Source: Bin18 sp965200355
GTDB lineage: Bacteria > Desulfobacterota > Binatia > Bin18
DNA: 64,000 nucleotides
NCBI GenBank assembly: GCA_965200355.1
Contig: OZ241351.1
Coordinates: 3,765,930 to 3,829,929, forward strand
Direction of reading: 5' to 3'
The notes under the pieces are model-generated. The model ran no database searches, was not told the DNA's origin, and saw only the letters and a list, made by a program, of their open reading frames with translations. Positions 23,467 through 32,675 of this stretch are shown here, one piece after another (position 1 is the stretch's first letter; every line of letters starts with the position of its first letter). A program made the translations under genes and the position numbers.

Positions 23467-26322
23467 CTACGAAGCGCGTTGTTCCACTTCTTGGGAGCGT
23501 GGTTCGAGGCGCCGCGCGACTTCTTCGACCTCATACACCTCTAAGACATCACCCACTTTGACATCTTGAAAATGCTCGACGCTCGCTCCGCATTCTGTTC
23601 CGGCTGAGACCTCGCGGACGGCGTCCTTGAAGCGACGTAGCGTCGAAAGACGGCCGGTATGGACCACAACGTGGTCGCGGACGACCCGCACCTGAGCCCC
23701 GCGCGTGACACTCCCTTCTACCACCATACAGCCGGCAACCATGCCAATTTTTGAAACGGAAAAGACCTCCCGGACCTCGGCCCGACCGAGCGGATTTTCC
23801 TTATACGTCGGAGCAAGCAGGCCCTCCATAGCCGCCCGGACATCGGCAATAACATCATAAATGATGCCATACAGTCGCAGTTCAATGCCCTCTCGGTCCG
23901 CTAGCTGCGCAGCCTTGACCTCGGGCCGGATGTTGAATCCGATAATAACGCCCTTCGAGGCAGAGGCGAGTAAGACGTCAGATTCGGAGATGCCGCCAAC
24001 AGAGGCGTGGAGCGCAGTCAGCTTCACCTCGTCGGTAGACAACCGGGTCAACGCATCTCGCACCGCTTCGGCCGAACCCTGGACATCGGCTTTGATAATC
24101 ACCCGAAGCTCTTGCATCTCGCCGGCTTGGGCTTGCTGGTAAAAGTCTTCAAGGGAAGTCCGACTACTCTTTGTCAATTCCGTCTCACGCCGCTTCTCGG
24201 TACGGTATTCTGCAATCTGGCGCACCTTGGCTTCATTACCGAGGGCAACAAATGTATCCCCTGCCTCAGGCACTCCAGTCAGGCCAAGAATCTCGACCGG
24301 CATGGAGGGGAGAGCAATTTTCGTCTTCTGGCCCCGACTATCAATCATCGCCCTGACCCGACCATGCTCCGTCCCACACACAAAGGGGTCGCCAACCTTC
24401 AACTGTCCCTCTTGGATCAACACCGTGGCAACCGCCCCGCGGCCCCGGTCGAGCTGGGCTTCCACAATCACCCCACGCGCAAATTTGTTCGGATTGGCCC
24501 GCAGTTCCATGATGTCGGCCTGGAGAGTCAGCATCTCCAGGAGATGCGCAATCCCCTCTCCGGTCAGGGCGGAAACTGGAGCAAAGATAATGTCCCCCCC
24601 CAGGTCCTCCGCAACCAGGCCGTGGACCATCAACTCGCGCTTGACCCGTTCAGGGTCGGCTCCTGATTTGTCTATTTTGTTCACCGCCACAATGATGGGC
24701 ACGTTTGCGGCCTGAGCGTGATTAATGGCCTCAATCGTCTGCGGCATGACCCCATCGTCCGCGGCGACGACCAGCGTCACAATATCCGTTGCCTTGGCTC
24801 CACGGGCCCGCATAGACGTGAATGCCTCGTGACCTGGGGTGTCAAGAAACGTCACGCTCCGGCCCTCAACCGGTACATTATACGCCCCAATATGTTGCGT
24901 AATTCCGCCTTGTTCATGGTCGGTGACATTCGTCTGACGGATTTTATCCAACAGCGACGTTTTCCCGTGGTCCACATGCCCCATGATGGTCACAACCGGC
25001 GGCCGCGGCTCAAGGGCCCCCTCATCTTCTGAGGCTTCGTGTTCGTCTTCCAGCACAGACTCCGCATCAAAAGCCACGTTCTCGACCGTATATTCAAAAT
25101 CCGCAGCCACGAGCGAGGCGGTATCGTGATCGAGGACCTGATTAATAGTCGCCATGACCCCAAGGCCCATCAGCTTTTTAATGACCTCTCCAACCTTGAC
25201 ACCGAGACTATGGGCTAAATCTCCAACACTAATCACTTCGGAGATACGCACCACACGCTTGCTGGCCTTGGGAACTGTAATCTCGGTCTGGCGTTGCTCT
25301 TTGCCTGGAAGGATCCGTTTCTTTTTGGCCCCGCGTGCGATATGCGCCTCGCGCTCCTGGACATCAAGCGATTCGGCGTTCCGGATGACCTTGCGCTTCC
25401 TGCCTCGCCTTTTCCCACTCGCCCCTATGCCCTCCCCACTCGTCCCCTCGCGGATACCAGCATCAGCGGAGGAAGGCGGAGCGGAGGAGGGTCGGGTGAA
25501 TCCAGCCGGTCGTGAGGCGGGGGGGTCAGCGAGTTTACCGAGATCGATCCGGCCCAGCACCCGTACCGGACGAGCCCCCGCCGGCCTGACCTCCTCCAAC
25601 GCCGGAGGGGCGTCTGCACGGGTCTCGCCGGTGATAGGCGCTTCTGCCACAACCGCGGGTTTCGATTCCTCGGCTGGCGGGTCGCCGCTGGGCAGGACCG
25701 GGCTGGCCTCTCCTTGTTCAGCAGATTCCTGCTCTTCTTCTGGACTGCCTGTGCCGTCATCAACCGAAACGGGCAGAGACCGCTCAGCGTCCTCACCTCG
25801 GGATTCCTGGGATTCATCCCGCAATTCAGGGGGAACCTCAAAGGCCGGCGGCTCGGCCGGGAGCGGTTCGGGAATGAACGGAGCGGGATGTTGTATGGGA
25901 GCATCAAACGCGACAGGGGCAAACGTCGGCATCGGCTCTTCGACTGTTGGCGCGGTAAATGCGGCAGGAGCAGATTCGGACCGCGTAGCCGTGTCATCGT
26001 TCAGGAGTTCGATACGCCGCCGGCGTCGAATCACATTGGGGCGAATCCGATTCTCGCGGATCTCTTCCCGGGCGGTCACCACGTGCTCTTTTTGCTGATC
26101 AAGCTCGGTGACCACGCGCTCGGCAACGACTTTTTCTTCTCCGAGGACGAGCGGGGGGGTCGTAGGCGACCGAAGCGCATGTTGCACCGTGTCGGCCTCT
26201 TGCTCCGAGAGCGTACTCTGGGCCTTTCTTCCACGGAGGCCCTGCGCTTCAAGTTGAGTCAGTACTTGCCGCGTTTCGAATCCCCATTCTTTGGCTAATT
26301 CATGGATACGCTTGCGTGACAT
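23467..26322 (-). CDS. infB: Translation initiation factor IF-2
   Basis: The 951-aa protein begins with an IF2 N-terminal subdomain (RIHELAKEWGFETRQVL). A long Pro/Glu/Ala-rich linker follows (about 100-320), then a second IF2_N-like domain (about 360-420) and the GTPase domain from about 450 with GHVDHGKTS, DTPGHEAF and NKIDKSG. Beta-barrel and C-terminal fMet-tRNA-binding domains complete it. It brings initiator tRNA to the 30S subunit. The linker is unusually long and low-complexity but in frame. Confidence 0.96.
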   Translation of the reverse strand: MSRKRIHELAKEWGFETRQVLTQLEAQGLRGRKAQSTLSEQEADTVQHALRSPTTPPLVLGEEKVVAERVVTELDQQKEHVVTAREEIRENRIRPNVIRRRRRIELLNDDTATRSESAPAAFTAPTVEEPMPTFAPVAFDAPIQHPAPFIPEPLPAEPPAFEVPPELRDESQESRGEDAERSLPVSVDDGTGSPEEEQESAEQGEASPVLPSGDPPAEESKPAVVAEAPITGETRADAPPALEEVRPAGARPVRVLGRIDLGKLADPPASRPAGFTRPSSAPPSSADAGIREGTSGEGIGASGKRRGRKRKVIRNAESLDVQEREAHIARGAKKKRILPGKEQRQTEITVPKASKRVVRISEVISVGDLAHSLGVKVGEVIKKLMGLGVMATINQVLDHDTASLVAADFEYTVENVAFDAESVLEDEHEASEDEGALEPRPPVVTIMGHVDHGKTSLLDKIRQTNVTDHEQGGITQHIGAYNVPVEGRSVTFLDTPGHEAFTSMRARGAKATDIVTLVVAADDGVMPQTIEAINHAQAANVPIIVAVNKIDKSGADPERVKRELMVHGLVAEDLGGDIIFAPVSALTGEGIAHLLEMLTLQADIMELRANPNKFARGVIVEAQLDRGRGAVATVLIQEGQLKVGDPFVCGTEHGRVRAMIDSRGQKTKIALPSMPVEILGLTGVPEAGDTFVALGNEAKVRQIAEYRTEKRRETELTKSSRTSLEDFYQQAQAGEMQELRVIIKADVQGSAEAVRDALTRLSTDEVKLTALHASVGGISESDVLLASASKGVIIGFNIRPEVKAAQLADREGIELRLYGIIYDVIADVRAAMEGLLAPTYKENPLGRAEVREVFSVSKIGMVAGCMVVEGSVTRGAQVRVVRDHVVVHTGRLSTLRRFKDAVREVSAGTECGASVEHFQDVKVGDVLEVYEVEEVARRLEPRSQEVEQRAS

Positions 26323-26342
26323 ATGACCTCATCGCCGTCTCT

Positions 26343-26609
26343 TCAACTCGGCAGGCTGGGCTCTATCAGGGCCGCATAGCTGACCCGTGCCTCGCGGGAG
26401 CATACCGCTCGTAAGGAGCGAGACCTCTTCGTCCGTGTATTGATAAAAGCATTCACACATTCTCGACTCGCATGGAGATAGCCGCCGCGACCACGCCTGG
26501 GGTCAGGGATGAGCCGGCCTTGAGGCGTGGCTGTCAGCCGTAACAGCCGGCTTTTCTGCTCTCGACGGCCACATCCCAGACAGGTCCGAATCGGCTCAGG
26601 GTGCTTCAT
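26343..26609 (-). CDS. ylxR: YlxR family RNA-binding protein (DUF448)
   Basis: The 88-aa protein has RTCLGCGRREQKSRLLRL with the family Cys pair, then GRGGYLHASRECVNAF. YlxR/DUF448 proteins sit between nusA and infB in most bacteria. In some Firmicutes the homologue binds the RNase P RNA and modulates its activity; whether that holds here is not known. The C-terminal tail (about 25 residues) is less conserved. Confidence 0.9.
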   Translation of the reverse strand: MKHPEPIRTCLGCGRREQKSRLLRLTATPQGRLIPDPRRGRGGYLHASRECVNAFINTRTKRSRSLRAVCSREARVSYAALIEPSLPS

Positions 26610-26641
26610 ACGCCCTCGGCAGTTGTCCTGGTCGTCTCCGC

Positions 26642-27997
26642 TCAGTCTCCTCCACCAACGAGGGCCGGGGCGGCTTCTGCCCGCTTATTTGCCGCCGGCG
26701 TAGCAGCCTCTCCGGCCTGTTCGCTGAATTCGGCTTCCTGCTCCGCGGCTATTTTCTCTGCCTGCGCCTTGGCTGCGGCCCAAATCGTGGTCGCCCGGTC
26801 CGGCCCCATCCCTTCGATTTCAAGCAGCACTTCAATATCGGCACTAGCGATGTCCTGAGCCGACTTAAAGCCCTGCTGGTACAAAAGCTCTGCCGTAATA
26901 TCGGCATTCGACTCGCCTATCCCTGGGATGGCATTGAGTGCTTCGAGGACCTGGACATGTTCCAACTCGACTTCTGACTCGGACCGGACATCCAGCTTCC
27001 AGTTCGTCAGACGGGAAGCCAGGCGAACATTTTGGCCCTTCTTCCCAATCGCAAGAGAGAGTTGATCGTCCGGGACGATGACTTCCATCGTATTTTCATC
27101 TTCATCCAGAATAATTTTGGCGACCTTGGCCGGCAAAATAGCGCGACAGACATATTCAGCCGGGTCGGGGGTCCAGGGGACAATATCTATCCGTTCTCCC
27201 CGGAGTTCTTGGACAACGGCTTGGACCCGCGTGCCTTTCATCCCCACACAGGCTCCCACAGGGTCAACATCCGGGTCGGTTGAGTACACGCCAATCTTGG
27301 CGCGGGTGCCCGGCTCTCGAGTGGCACCCTTGATTTCCACAATGCCTTCGTACACCTCCGGGGCCTCTTGTTCGAATAGTTTGATCAGAAACCCGGGGTG
27401 CGTGCGAGAGAGCACAATCTGGGGACCTTTTTGGGCGAGATCGACATCAAGGATATAGGCCCGGATGCGGTCTCCCTGACGATATCGCTCCCAGGGAATC
27501 TGTTCCTTTTCCGGCAGGACCGCGTCGGTGCGGCCTAGATTGACAATAATGTTGCGCCGTTCCACTCGCTGGACGATTCCTGAAAAGATCTCGCCTTTGC
27601 GATTCTTGAATTCGTTATAGATCAGCTCGCGTTCTGCTTCACGGACCTTCTGAATGACACTCTGTTTTGCCACTTGGGCCGCAATGCGGCCAAAAGATGC
27701 CGCGGGGAGCTTGCTGAGCAGCTCATCGCCAATCTGCGCCTCGGGGTCCAGCGTCTCTTGCGCTTGCGTCACCTCTATTTCGGTTTCCGTATCGGTCACT
27801 GCCTCGACCACCGTTTTAATTTCAAAGAGTTCAACCTCCCCGATGTCCTCATTAAATTTCGCTTCGATCTGTTTCTGGCCAAAGGTGCGGCGCGCCGCAG
27901 ACAGCATGGCACTCTCGAGCGCCTCAACAATCACGCTCCGGTCCATGCCTTTTTCTCTACTGACCTGTTCGATCACCCGATTCAAGTCTGGCTGCAT
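26642..27997 (-). CDS. nusA: Transcription termination/antitermination factor NusA
   Basis: The 451-aa protein has the N-terminal RNA-polymerase-binding domain (VIEQVSREKGMDRSVIVEALE, shown in part), an S1 domain (GEIFSGIVQRVERRNIIVNLG) and two KH domains with GACVGMKGTRVQAV and SLAIGKKGQNVRLASRL. A C-terminal helix-hairpin-helix repeat follows (LNAIPGIGESNADI and LLEIEGMGPDRA). It modulates pausing, termination and rRNA antitermination. It lies 5 nt after rimP. Confidence 0.96.
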   Translation of the reverse strand: MQPDLNRVIEQVSREKGMDRSVIVEALESAMLSAARRTFGQKQIEAKFNEDIGEVELFEIKTVVEAVTDTETEIEVTQAQETLDPEAQIGDELLSKLPAASFGRIAAQVAKQSVIQKVREAERELIYNEFKNRKGEIFSGIVQRVERRNIIVNLGRTDAVLPEKEQIPWERYRQGDRIRAYILDVDLAQKGPQIVLSRTHPGFLIKLFEQEAPEVYEGIVEIKGATREPGTRAKIGVYSTDPDVDPVGACVGMKGTRVQAVVQELRGERIDIVPWTPDPAEYVCRAILPAKVAKIILDEDENTMEVIVPDDQLSLAIGKKGQNVRLASRLTNWKLDVRSESEVELEHVQVLEALNAIPGIGESNADITAELLYQQGFKSAQDIASADIEVLLEIEGMGPDRATTIWAAAKAQAEKIAAEQEAEFSEQAGEAATPAANKRAEAAPALVGGGD

Positions 27998-28002
27998 AGC
28001 GG

Positions 28003-28533
28003 TTACCTCGTCTGGCGGCGTCTGCTTTTCCGTTTCTTCCTCTCAGGGCTCTTCCCCGGCAGGGGGAGAGGAATATCAACATGGGCCCGCGCGACATTCT
28101 CCCAACTCACCCGCAATGCTCCTCTTTCCTGGTCAACCACGCTAATGGCATTCTTTTCTACTGCACATATCAGGCCAATGAAAGCCCGCTTCCCGTCCTG
28201 GGCCGTCTTCGTTTGTACGCGGACCGGTTGGCCCATATAGCGTTGACACTGGCTGGGACGAAAAAGCGGGCGCTGAAGACCGGGAGAGGAGACCTCAAGG
28301 GTATAGCGCCACGGCAGCGGGTCATGCACATCAAGCAAATCGCTCAGTTGTCTGTGGATTCGGGTACAATCATCAAGCGTCACCCCGTTTGTGTTTTCCA
28401 GCAACACCCGTAAGACCCAGCGGCCGTTTTCGGTCAACAAGTCTACCCCCCACAACTCAAAGCCTTCATCTTCGGCCAGGGGAACGGTCAGTGCCTCAAC
28501 CTGCTGGATAATCTCTTGGACTGAGGGTGGCAT
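28003..28533 (-). CDS. rimP: Ribosome maturation factor RimP
   Basis: The protein is 176 aa from ATG 28533. It has FELWGVDLLTENGRWVLRVLLE, LDDCTRIHRQLSDLLDV and LEVSSPGLQRPL, the RimP signature. It is required for 30S maturation. ATG 28533 gives the standard N-terminus but has no Shine-Dalgarno sequence and is preceded directly by a stem-loop. An in-frame GTG at 28560 has a better purine tract (AGGGGGAAA) but would put the stem-loop inside the coding region. The C-terminus is Arg/Lys-rich. Confidence 0.9.
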   Translation of the reverse strand: MPPSVQEIIQQVEALTVPLAEDEGFELWGVDLLTENGRWVLRVLLENTNGVTLDDCTRIHRQLSDLLDVHDPLPWRYTLEVSSPGLQRPLFRPSQCQRYMGQPVRVQTKTAQDGKRAFIGLICAVEKNAISVVDQERGALRVSWENVARAHVDIPLPLPGKSPERKKRKSRRRQTR

Positions 28534-28535
28534 AT

Positions 28536-28563
28536 GAAAAGAAAGTGGGCTCCCGCCCACTTT
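28536..28563 (-). terminator. Terminator-like hairpin between greA and rimP
   Basis: On the minus strand AAAGTGGGC pairs with GCCCACTTT (9 bp, loop GGGA) and is followed by CTTTTC. It ends two bases before the rimP ATG, so it could be the greA terminator or a rimP-nusA attenuator. Confidence 0.65.
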
Positions 28564-28625
28564 CCCCCTACTTCCGGCCCCAGGCTAAACGATCCTCACC
28601 TATCACGCAAGAGGCACACTCCACC

Positions 28626-29114
28626 TCATTCTCTCTCTCCGCCGTTTTGAAGGTCGTGCAGGGTGGCCATATCAATAATCGTATAAGACTGCCGGCCTTG
28701 GGGAGTGACGATTTCCACCTCGTCGTCGAGTTCCTTGTGCAATAGGGCCTGGCCAATCGGAGAGTGCAGCGAGATTTGCCCCACAGCCGGATCGACTTCT
28801 TCAGGGAAAACGATTTGATATTCAACCACCTGGCCCGAATCGACCTCTTCGAGTGTGACTCGGCTGCCATAGGCAATCGAGTCTTTTGGAATACTCGACA
28901 AGTCATACAGCGAGAGTTGCTGCATCCGTTCAGTGAGTTGGGCGATGCGGGCTTGAACATAGTCTTGACGCGCGCGCGCCGCGTCATACTCGGCATTTTC
29001 GCTCAGGTCCCCATGCGCGGCAGCCTCGTGGAGGTCTTTCGGAATACGGACATTGAGTTCGTGGTATAATTCGTCCAGCTCTTTTTTCAGTTTTTTTACA
29101 ATCGGTAGGTCCAT
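28626..29114 (-). CDS. greA: Transcription elongation factor GreA
   Basis: The 162-aa protein starts at ATG 29114 (MDLPIVKKLKKELDEL). It has the coiled-coil tip acidic motif HGDLSENAEYDAARARQ and the C-terminal FKBP-like domain with SPIGQALLHKELDDEVEI. GreA rescues backtracked RNA polymerase by stimulating transcript cleavage. The start replaces an upstream in-frame ATG that would add a Cys-rich, non-family N-terminus. It precedes rimP-nusA with a hairpin between. Confidence 0.92.
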   Translation of the reverse strand: MDLPIVKKLKKELDELYHELNVRIPKDLHEAAAHGDLSENAEYDAARARQDYVQARIAQLTERMQQLSLYDLSSIPKDSIAYGSRVTLEEVDSGQVVEYQIVFPEEVDPAVGQISLHSPIGQALLHKELDDEVEIVTPQGRQSYTIIDMATLHDLQNGGERE

Positions 29115-29226
29115 AGTTCCCCCATACGGTCTCGTCTGCTGCTGGCAGGGACGTTCCGCACAAGCGCAACAGGGGTTGTGGTGACACTCGGGCACCAACC
29201 CACCTCATAGTCGTATACTTCGGCGA

Positions 29227-30363
29227 TTAGGCGGTCAGGATATGAATCGTACAGGCCGACCCGAGGCCAATGACATGGGCGAGGCCAGCCGTGGCTCCTT
29301 CAACTTGGCGGGCGCCCCCCTGCCCTCGCAGCTGGGTCACGATCTCATAGATATTCGCGACCCCGGTTGCCCCAAGCGGATGCCCCTTGGAGAGCAAGCC
29401 CCCACTGACGTTGACGGGGATATCACCACCGAGTTCGGTCCGCCCTTCGTCAATCATCCGTCCGGCCTCACCTGCGCCACACAGGCCCAGATTCTCGTAA
29501 TGCAGCAATTCTGCCGTGGCAAAACAATCGTGCAGCTCGACCACACTCAGGTCTTGCGGTCCGACACCAGCTTTTTCGTAGGCTTCTTTTGCCGCATTCT
29601 GCGTCAAGGTATTGACATCGGGCATGGTCAAGTCGCGGGCGGTGTAGGGGTCCGAGGTCAGGACGGAAGTCGCGACTTTTATCGGCTTGCTGGTAAACTG
29701 TTTGATCTTGTCTTCGGATATCAAGAGCGCCGCCGCCGCACCGTCTCCAGTCGGACAACACATATAGAGCGTATTGGGATAGGCGACCATACGGGCATTC
29801 ATCACATCATCAAGCGACACCTCAACCTGGTACTGAGACAAGGGGTTGTGCACGGAATGCTTATGGTTCTTCACCGAGATTTTCGCGAAATGCTCGGCGG
29901 TCGTTCCGTGCTTGCGCATATGTTCCACGCCGGCCTGTCCAAAAACGGCTGGCATCAAACCGCTGCCCAATACGCCTTCAACGCTCTCCCCGCCGCTCCG
30001 GGCTCCACCACCGAGCAAGCCCATTTTCCCCATCTGCTCAACCCCCACGGCCATGGTGATATCGTACATACCGGACGCGACCCCGATATAGGCTTCGCGA
30101 AAGGCCGTCGAGCCAGTGGCACAGGCGTTAGCCACATTGAGGGCGGGGATACCGGTTTGGCCAATCTGCTGCAAAATTTTCTGCGCATTCATGGCGTTGG
30201 CTTGGAACAAATTCCCACACACCAGCATCTCAACGTCTTTGATTGACGCTCCAGCGTCTTTGAGCGCGCGGACTCCCGCTTCTGCTCCCATTTGGGACAC
30301 GTCCTTGTCCGGGTAGCGTCCAAACTTGATCATACCGACACCAGCCACATATACGTCTCTCAT
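29227..30363 (-). CDS. SCP2-type thiolase (acetyl-CoA acetyltransferase family)
   Basis: The 378-aa protein has the SCP2/SCPx thiolase layout. The nucleophilic Cys lies in NACATGSTAF near residue 90. VVELHDCFATAELL and SKGHPLGATG carry the catalytic His residues, and GLAHVIGLGSACTI is at the end. Such thiolases cleave 3-ketoacyl-CoA, often branched or sterol side-chain substrates, and work with a DUF35 zinc-ribbon/OB partner. The next gene upstream on the same strand is exactly such a partner, 22 nt away. The substrate cannot be named from sequence. Confidence 0.88.
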   Translation of the reverse strand: MRDVYVAGVGMIKFGRYPDKDVSQMGAEAGVRALKDAGASIKDVEMLVCGNLFQANAMNAQKILQQIGQTGIPALNVANACATGSTAFREAYIGVASGMYDITMAVGVEQMGKMGLLGGGARSGGESVEGVLGSGLMPAVFGQAGVEHMRKHGTTAEHFAKISVKNHKHSVHNPLSQYQVEVSLDDVMNARMVAYPNTLYMCCPTGDGAAAALLISEDKIKQFTSKPIKVATSVLTSDPYTARDLTMPDVNTLTQNAAKEAYEKAGVGPQDLSVVELHDCFATAELLHYENLGLCGAGEAGRMIDEGRTELGGDIPVNVSGGLLSKGHPLGATGVANIYEIVTQLRGQGGARQVEGATAGLAHVIGLGSACTIHILTA

Positions 30364-30385
30364 AGCTTACGCCCCTTTGCCGTTA

Positions 30386-30841
30386 TCAGCTTCCGTAATT
30401 CTGGCGTGGCCTGAAAAAGAAAGCAATAATGTCAATGGTCTCTTCCTCTCCATGCGCATTTTTTTCCGTGCGCTCGCGGACCTTCCGCGTCACCATGTCC
30501 ACCGGCATCCCAAATGCAATTTTTTGCGGGTCAGGCTCAATATCGACTAAATTGCAGCGCACGCTCACCCCTTCCGGGAGGTCCACAATGGCGGAGATAT
30601 ACGGGACCGGAATACCGGGGGCGGACTGGTGCACAATGGAGTATACGTAGAGCGTCCCATGATCGCTGAGTCGCACCTCGGGCAGATCGCCAATAAAGGT
30701 GCACTTGCTGCATCCGACTCGGTTTCCACCGATAAAGGTGGCGGGACAAGCCGGGCATCGGTAGCCGACCAGATACGGTTTTTCGTCTGGAGCAGCCGGC
30801 AAGCGCAGCATCGGGGCGATTGCCCGTTGTCTATTTGCCAT
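30386..30841 (-). CDS. DUF35 zinc-ribbon/OB-fold protein
   Basis: This 151-aa protein has an N-terminal zinc ribbon (YRCPAC ... GCSKC at about 27-46) followed by an OB-fold (GTLYVYSIVHQSAPGIPVPY, shown complete at 20 residues, and VRCNLVDIEPDP). DUF35 proteins bind acyl-CoA and form complexes with SCP2-type thiolases or aldolases, as ChsH2 does with Ltp2 in steroid side-chain breakdown. Its position directly before the thiolase gene supports a two-subunit complex. Confidence 0.87.
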   Translation of the reverse strand: MANRQRAIAPMLRLPAAPDEKPYLVGYRCPACPATFIGGNRVGCSKCTFIGDLPEVRLSDHGTLYVYSIVHQSAPGIPVPYISAIVDLPEGVSVRCNLVDIEPDPQKIAFGMPVDMVTRKVRERTEKNAHGEEETIDIIAFFFRPRQNYGS

Positions 30842-30982
30842 GACCAGTTCCTCTCTCTATCGGCCTGCCCCTGTCTCTCTTTGTCACGCTGTTCGATGCA
30901 GAAGGGGGTCCCCCCTCCCGCTATGGACCAGGATGACCGCCGGCCAGTCCCGGACTCATGGGCAGGACCGAGAAAATATCTG

Positions 30983-30991
30983 TGTTATAAT
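30983..30991 (+). promoter_or_regulatory. Extended -10 promoter before comF-purN-mazG
   Basis: TGTTATAAT is a perfect TATAAT (30986-30991) with a TGn extension. No clear -35 box is present. It lies about 90 nt before comF in the 239-nt divergent gap; nothing else is recognisable in that gap. Confidence 0.6.
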
Positions 30992-31080
30992 GCCCCCATC
31001 CATATACGAGCGCTCCTCCCAAAACAATGCCTTGGGGATTTTCTCAGAGAGCAAGCGCACGCCGAAGGACCATCACCACC

Positions 31081-31872
31081 ATGCAGAAGCAGGAGAGCAA
31101 GGCGTGGCTGCACCGACTCGGGGCCGCGGCGCGGATAGCACTCAGCGTGCTGTATCCGTGGCGCTGCCTCAGCTGCTCCGCCAGTCTTCCTACGGACCGG
31201 GCGTTCTGTCCAACGTGTCAGGGCCGGATTCACGTCATCCGCTCCCCGCTCTGCACCTGTTGCGGACGGCCCTTTGCCACCCGCGTCGGCCCCGACCATC
31301 TCTGTTCTCAGTGCCTACAACAGCCACCCAGTTTTCGCCACGCGCGGGCGTGGGCGGTCTATGGCACCTCAGGCGATTCGCCCCAGCCGCTCCGGCAGAG
31401 CATCCTCCGGTTTAAGTACGGACGCAATATGAGAGTCGGCAAGGCGCTCGCTGAACTCATGGCGCGTCATTTTTCCTGCACCCAGGAGCGGAGCGCAGGA
31501 CAGGCGGAGCACTATGACCGCGTGCTTCCTATTCCCCTGCACCTGACCAGACTGCGCGGGCGTGGCTTCAATCAATCGCTCATCCTGGCCCGCACGATTG
31601 GGCTGCGTATCAATACCCCCATTGATCCCTGGCTGCTCAGTCGGACCCGCCCGACCCAACCCCAAACGAAACTGAGCGGAGAAGACCGTCGGGCCAATGT
31701 CCGAGGGGCCTTTCGGGTGACAACGCCCGCCCTGGCCAGGGGGAAGCGCTTCCTCTTGGTGGACGATGTTTATACATCCGGCGCGACGGTTGCAGAGTGT
31801 GCCCGCACCCTGTGCCAGAGTGGCGCCCGCAGTGTTGATGTTTTTACGCTCGCCCGCGCGGTCGATCTTTAA
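31081..31872 (+). CDS. comF: ComF family phosphoribosyltransferase-like protein
   Basis: The 263-aa protein starts at ATG 31081. The N-terminal half carries four Cys pairs (RCLSC, FCPTC, CTCC, CSQC), likely zinc-binding. The C-terminal half has the PRTase region with LPIPLHLTRLRGRGFNQS and the PRPP loop FLLVDDVYTSGATV. ComF homologues take part in DNA uptake in competent bacteria; many bacteria keep the gene without known competence (GntX-type). The gene directly precedes purN. Confidence 0.88.
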   Translation: MQKQESKAWLHRLGAAARIALSVLYPWRCLSCSASLPTDRAFCPTCQGRIHVIRSPLCTCCGRPFATRVGPDHLCSQCLQQPPSFRHARAWAVYGTSGDSPQPLRQSILRFKYGRNMRVGKALAELMARHFSCTQERSAGQAEHYDRVLPIPLHLTRLRGRGFNQSLILARTIGLRINTPIDPWLLSRTRPTQPQTKLSGEDRRANVRGAFRVTTPALARGKRFLLVDDVYTSGATVAECARTLCQSGARSVDVFTLARAVDL

Positions 31873-31878
31873 GTGCGT

Positions 31879-32535
31879 ATGACGACCCCCTTGTCTCTTG
31901 GCGTGCTCATCTCCGGGGGTGGCACCAACCTCCAGGCCATTATCGATGCCATTGAGCGAGGAGACCTGCCAGCCCAGGTCCGTATTGTGGTCAGTAACCG
32001 GAGCGATGCCTATGGCTTAGTGCGGGCACAGCATCACGGCCTCTCAACCGCGGTGCTGTCTCACACTGATTTTTCCTCTCGGGAACAGTTTGACCAACAC
32101 CTGAGCGCCCTCTTACGAGCCCACCAGGTCGAACTGGTCATTCTGGCCGGCTTTATGCGCCTGCTCTCGGCCCGTTTTATTCAGGATTTCCCGCAGCGGA
32201 TTCTGAATATCCACCCGGCCCTCCTGCCGGCCTTCCCCGGTCTGCACGCCCAACGCCAAGCCCTGGAACGCGGCGTGCGTATCAGCGGCGCAACCGTCCA
32301 TCTGGTTGATGAGGAAATGGACCACGGCCCGATTATTATGCAGGCCGCGGTGCCCGTCTATCCTGACGATACGGAAGGCAGCTTGAGCGCGCGGATTCTG
32401 GCCCAGGAACATCGCATTTATCCGGCCGCTATCAAGCTCTTTGCCGAAGGCCGGGTCGTGGTTCAAGGCCACACCGTCCTGATTCGTGACGAGCACCAGC
32501 GTCCGGCAACCGCCTTCCGGTCGCCGGCCGTATGA
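31879..32535 (+). CDS. purN: Phosphoribosylglycinamide formyltransferase
   Basis: The 218-aa enzyme has LISGGGTNLQAIIDAIE, VELVILAGFMRLL, the catalytic stretch ILNIHPALLPAFPG with Asn and His, and SGATVHLVDEEMDHGPII with the catalytic Asp. It transfers a formyl group from 10-formyl-THF to GAR in purine synthesis. ATG 31879 or the in-frame GTG 31873, which abuts the comF stop, could be the start. It lies away from the main purine run at 7-13 kb. Confidence 0.95.
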   Translation: MTTPLSLGVLISGGGTNLQAIIDAIERGDLPAQVRIVVSNRSDAYGLVRAQHHGLSTAVLSHTDFSSREQFDQHLSALLRAHQVELVILAGFMRLLSARFIQDFPQRILNIHPALLPAFPGLHAQRQALERGVRISGATVHLVDEEMDHGPIIMQAAVPVYPDDTEGSLSARILAQEHRIYPAAIKLFAEGRVVVQGHTVLIRDEHQRPATAFRSPAV

Positions 32536-32675
32536 TGAATCCGGCAAAGCCTCTCCGCCCTGGCATGAGTGGGATAGCCAGATGCCGGCCTTGCCCCAGG
32601 GCCGCGTTTCCTCTAAGGAGGGAGCGTGTCCGGCTTGACCAGGCCGGACACACGTCCTCTTCATCACCGTCTGAT

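Noticed and set aside
25154..26098. Plus-strand 314-aa Ser/Gly-rich frame
   Set aside because: Antisense to the low-complexity linker of infB; composition follows from the GC-rich codons of that linker.
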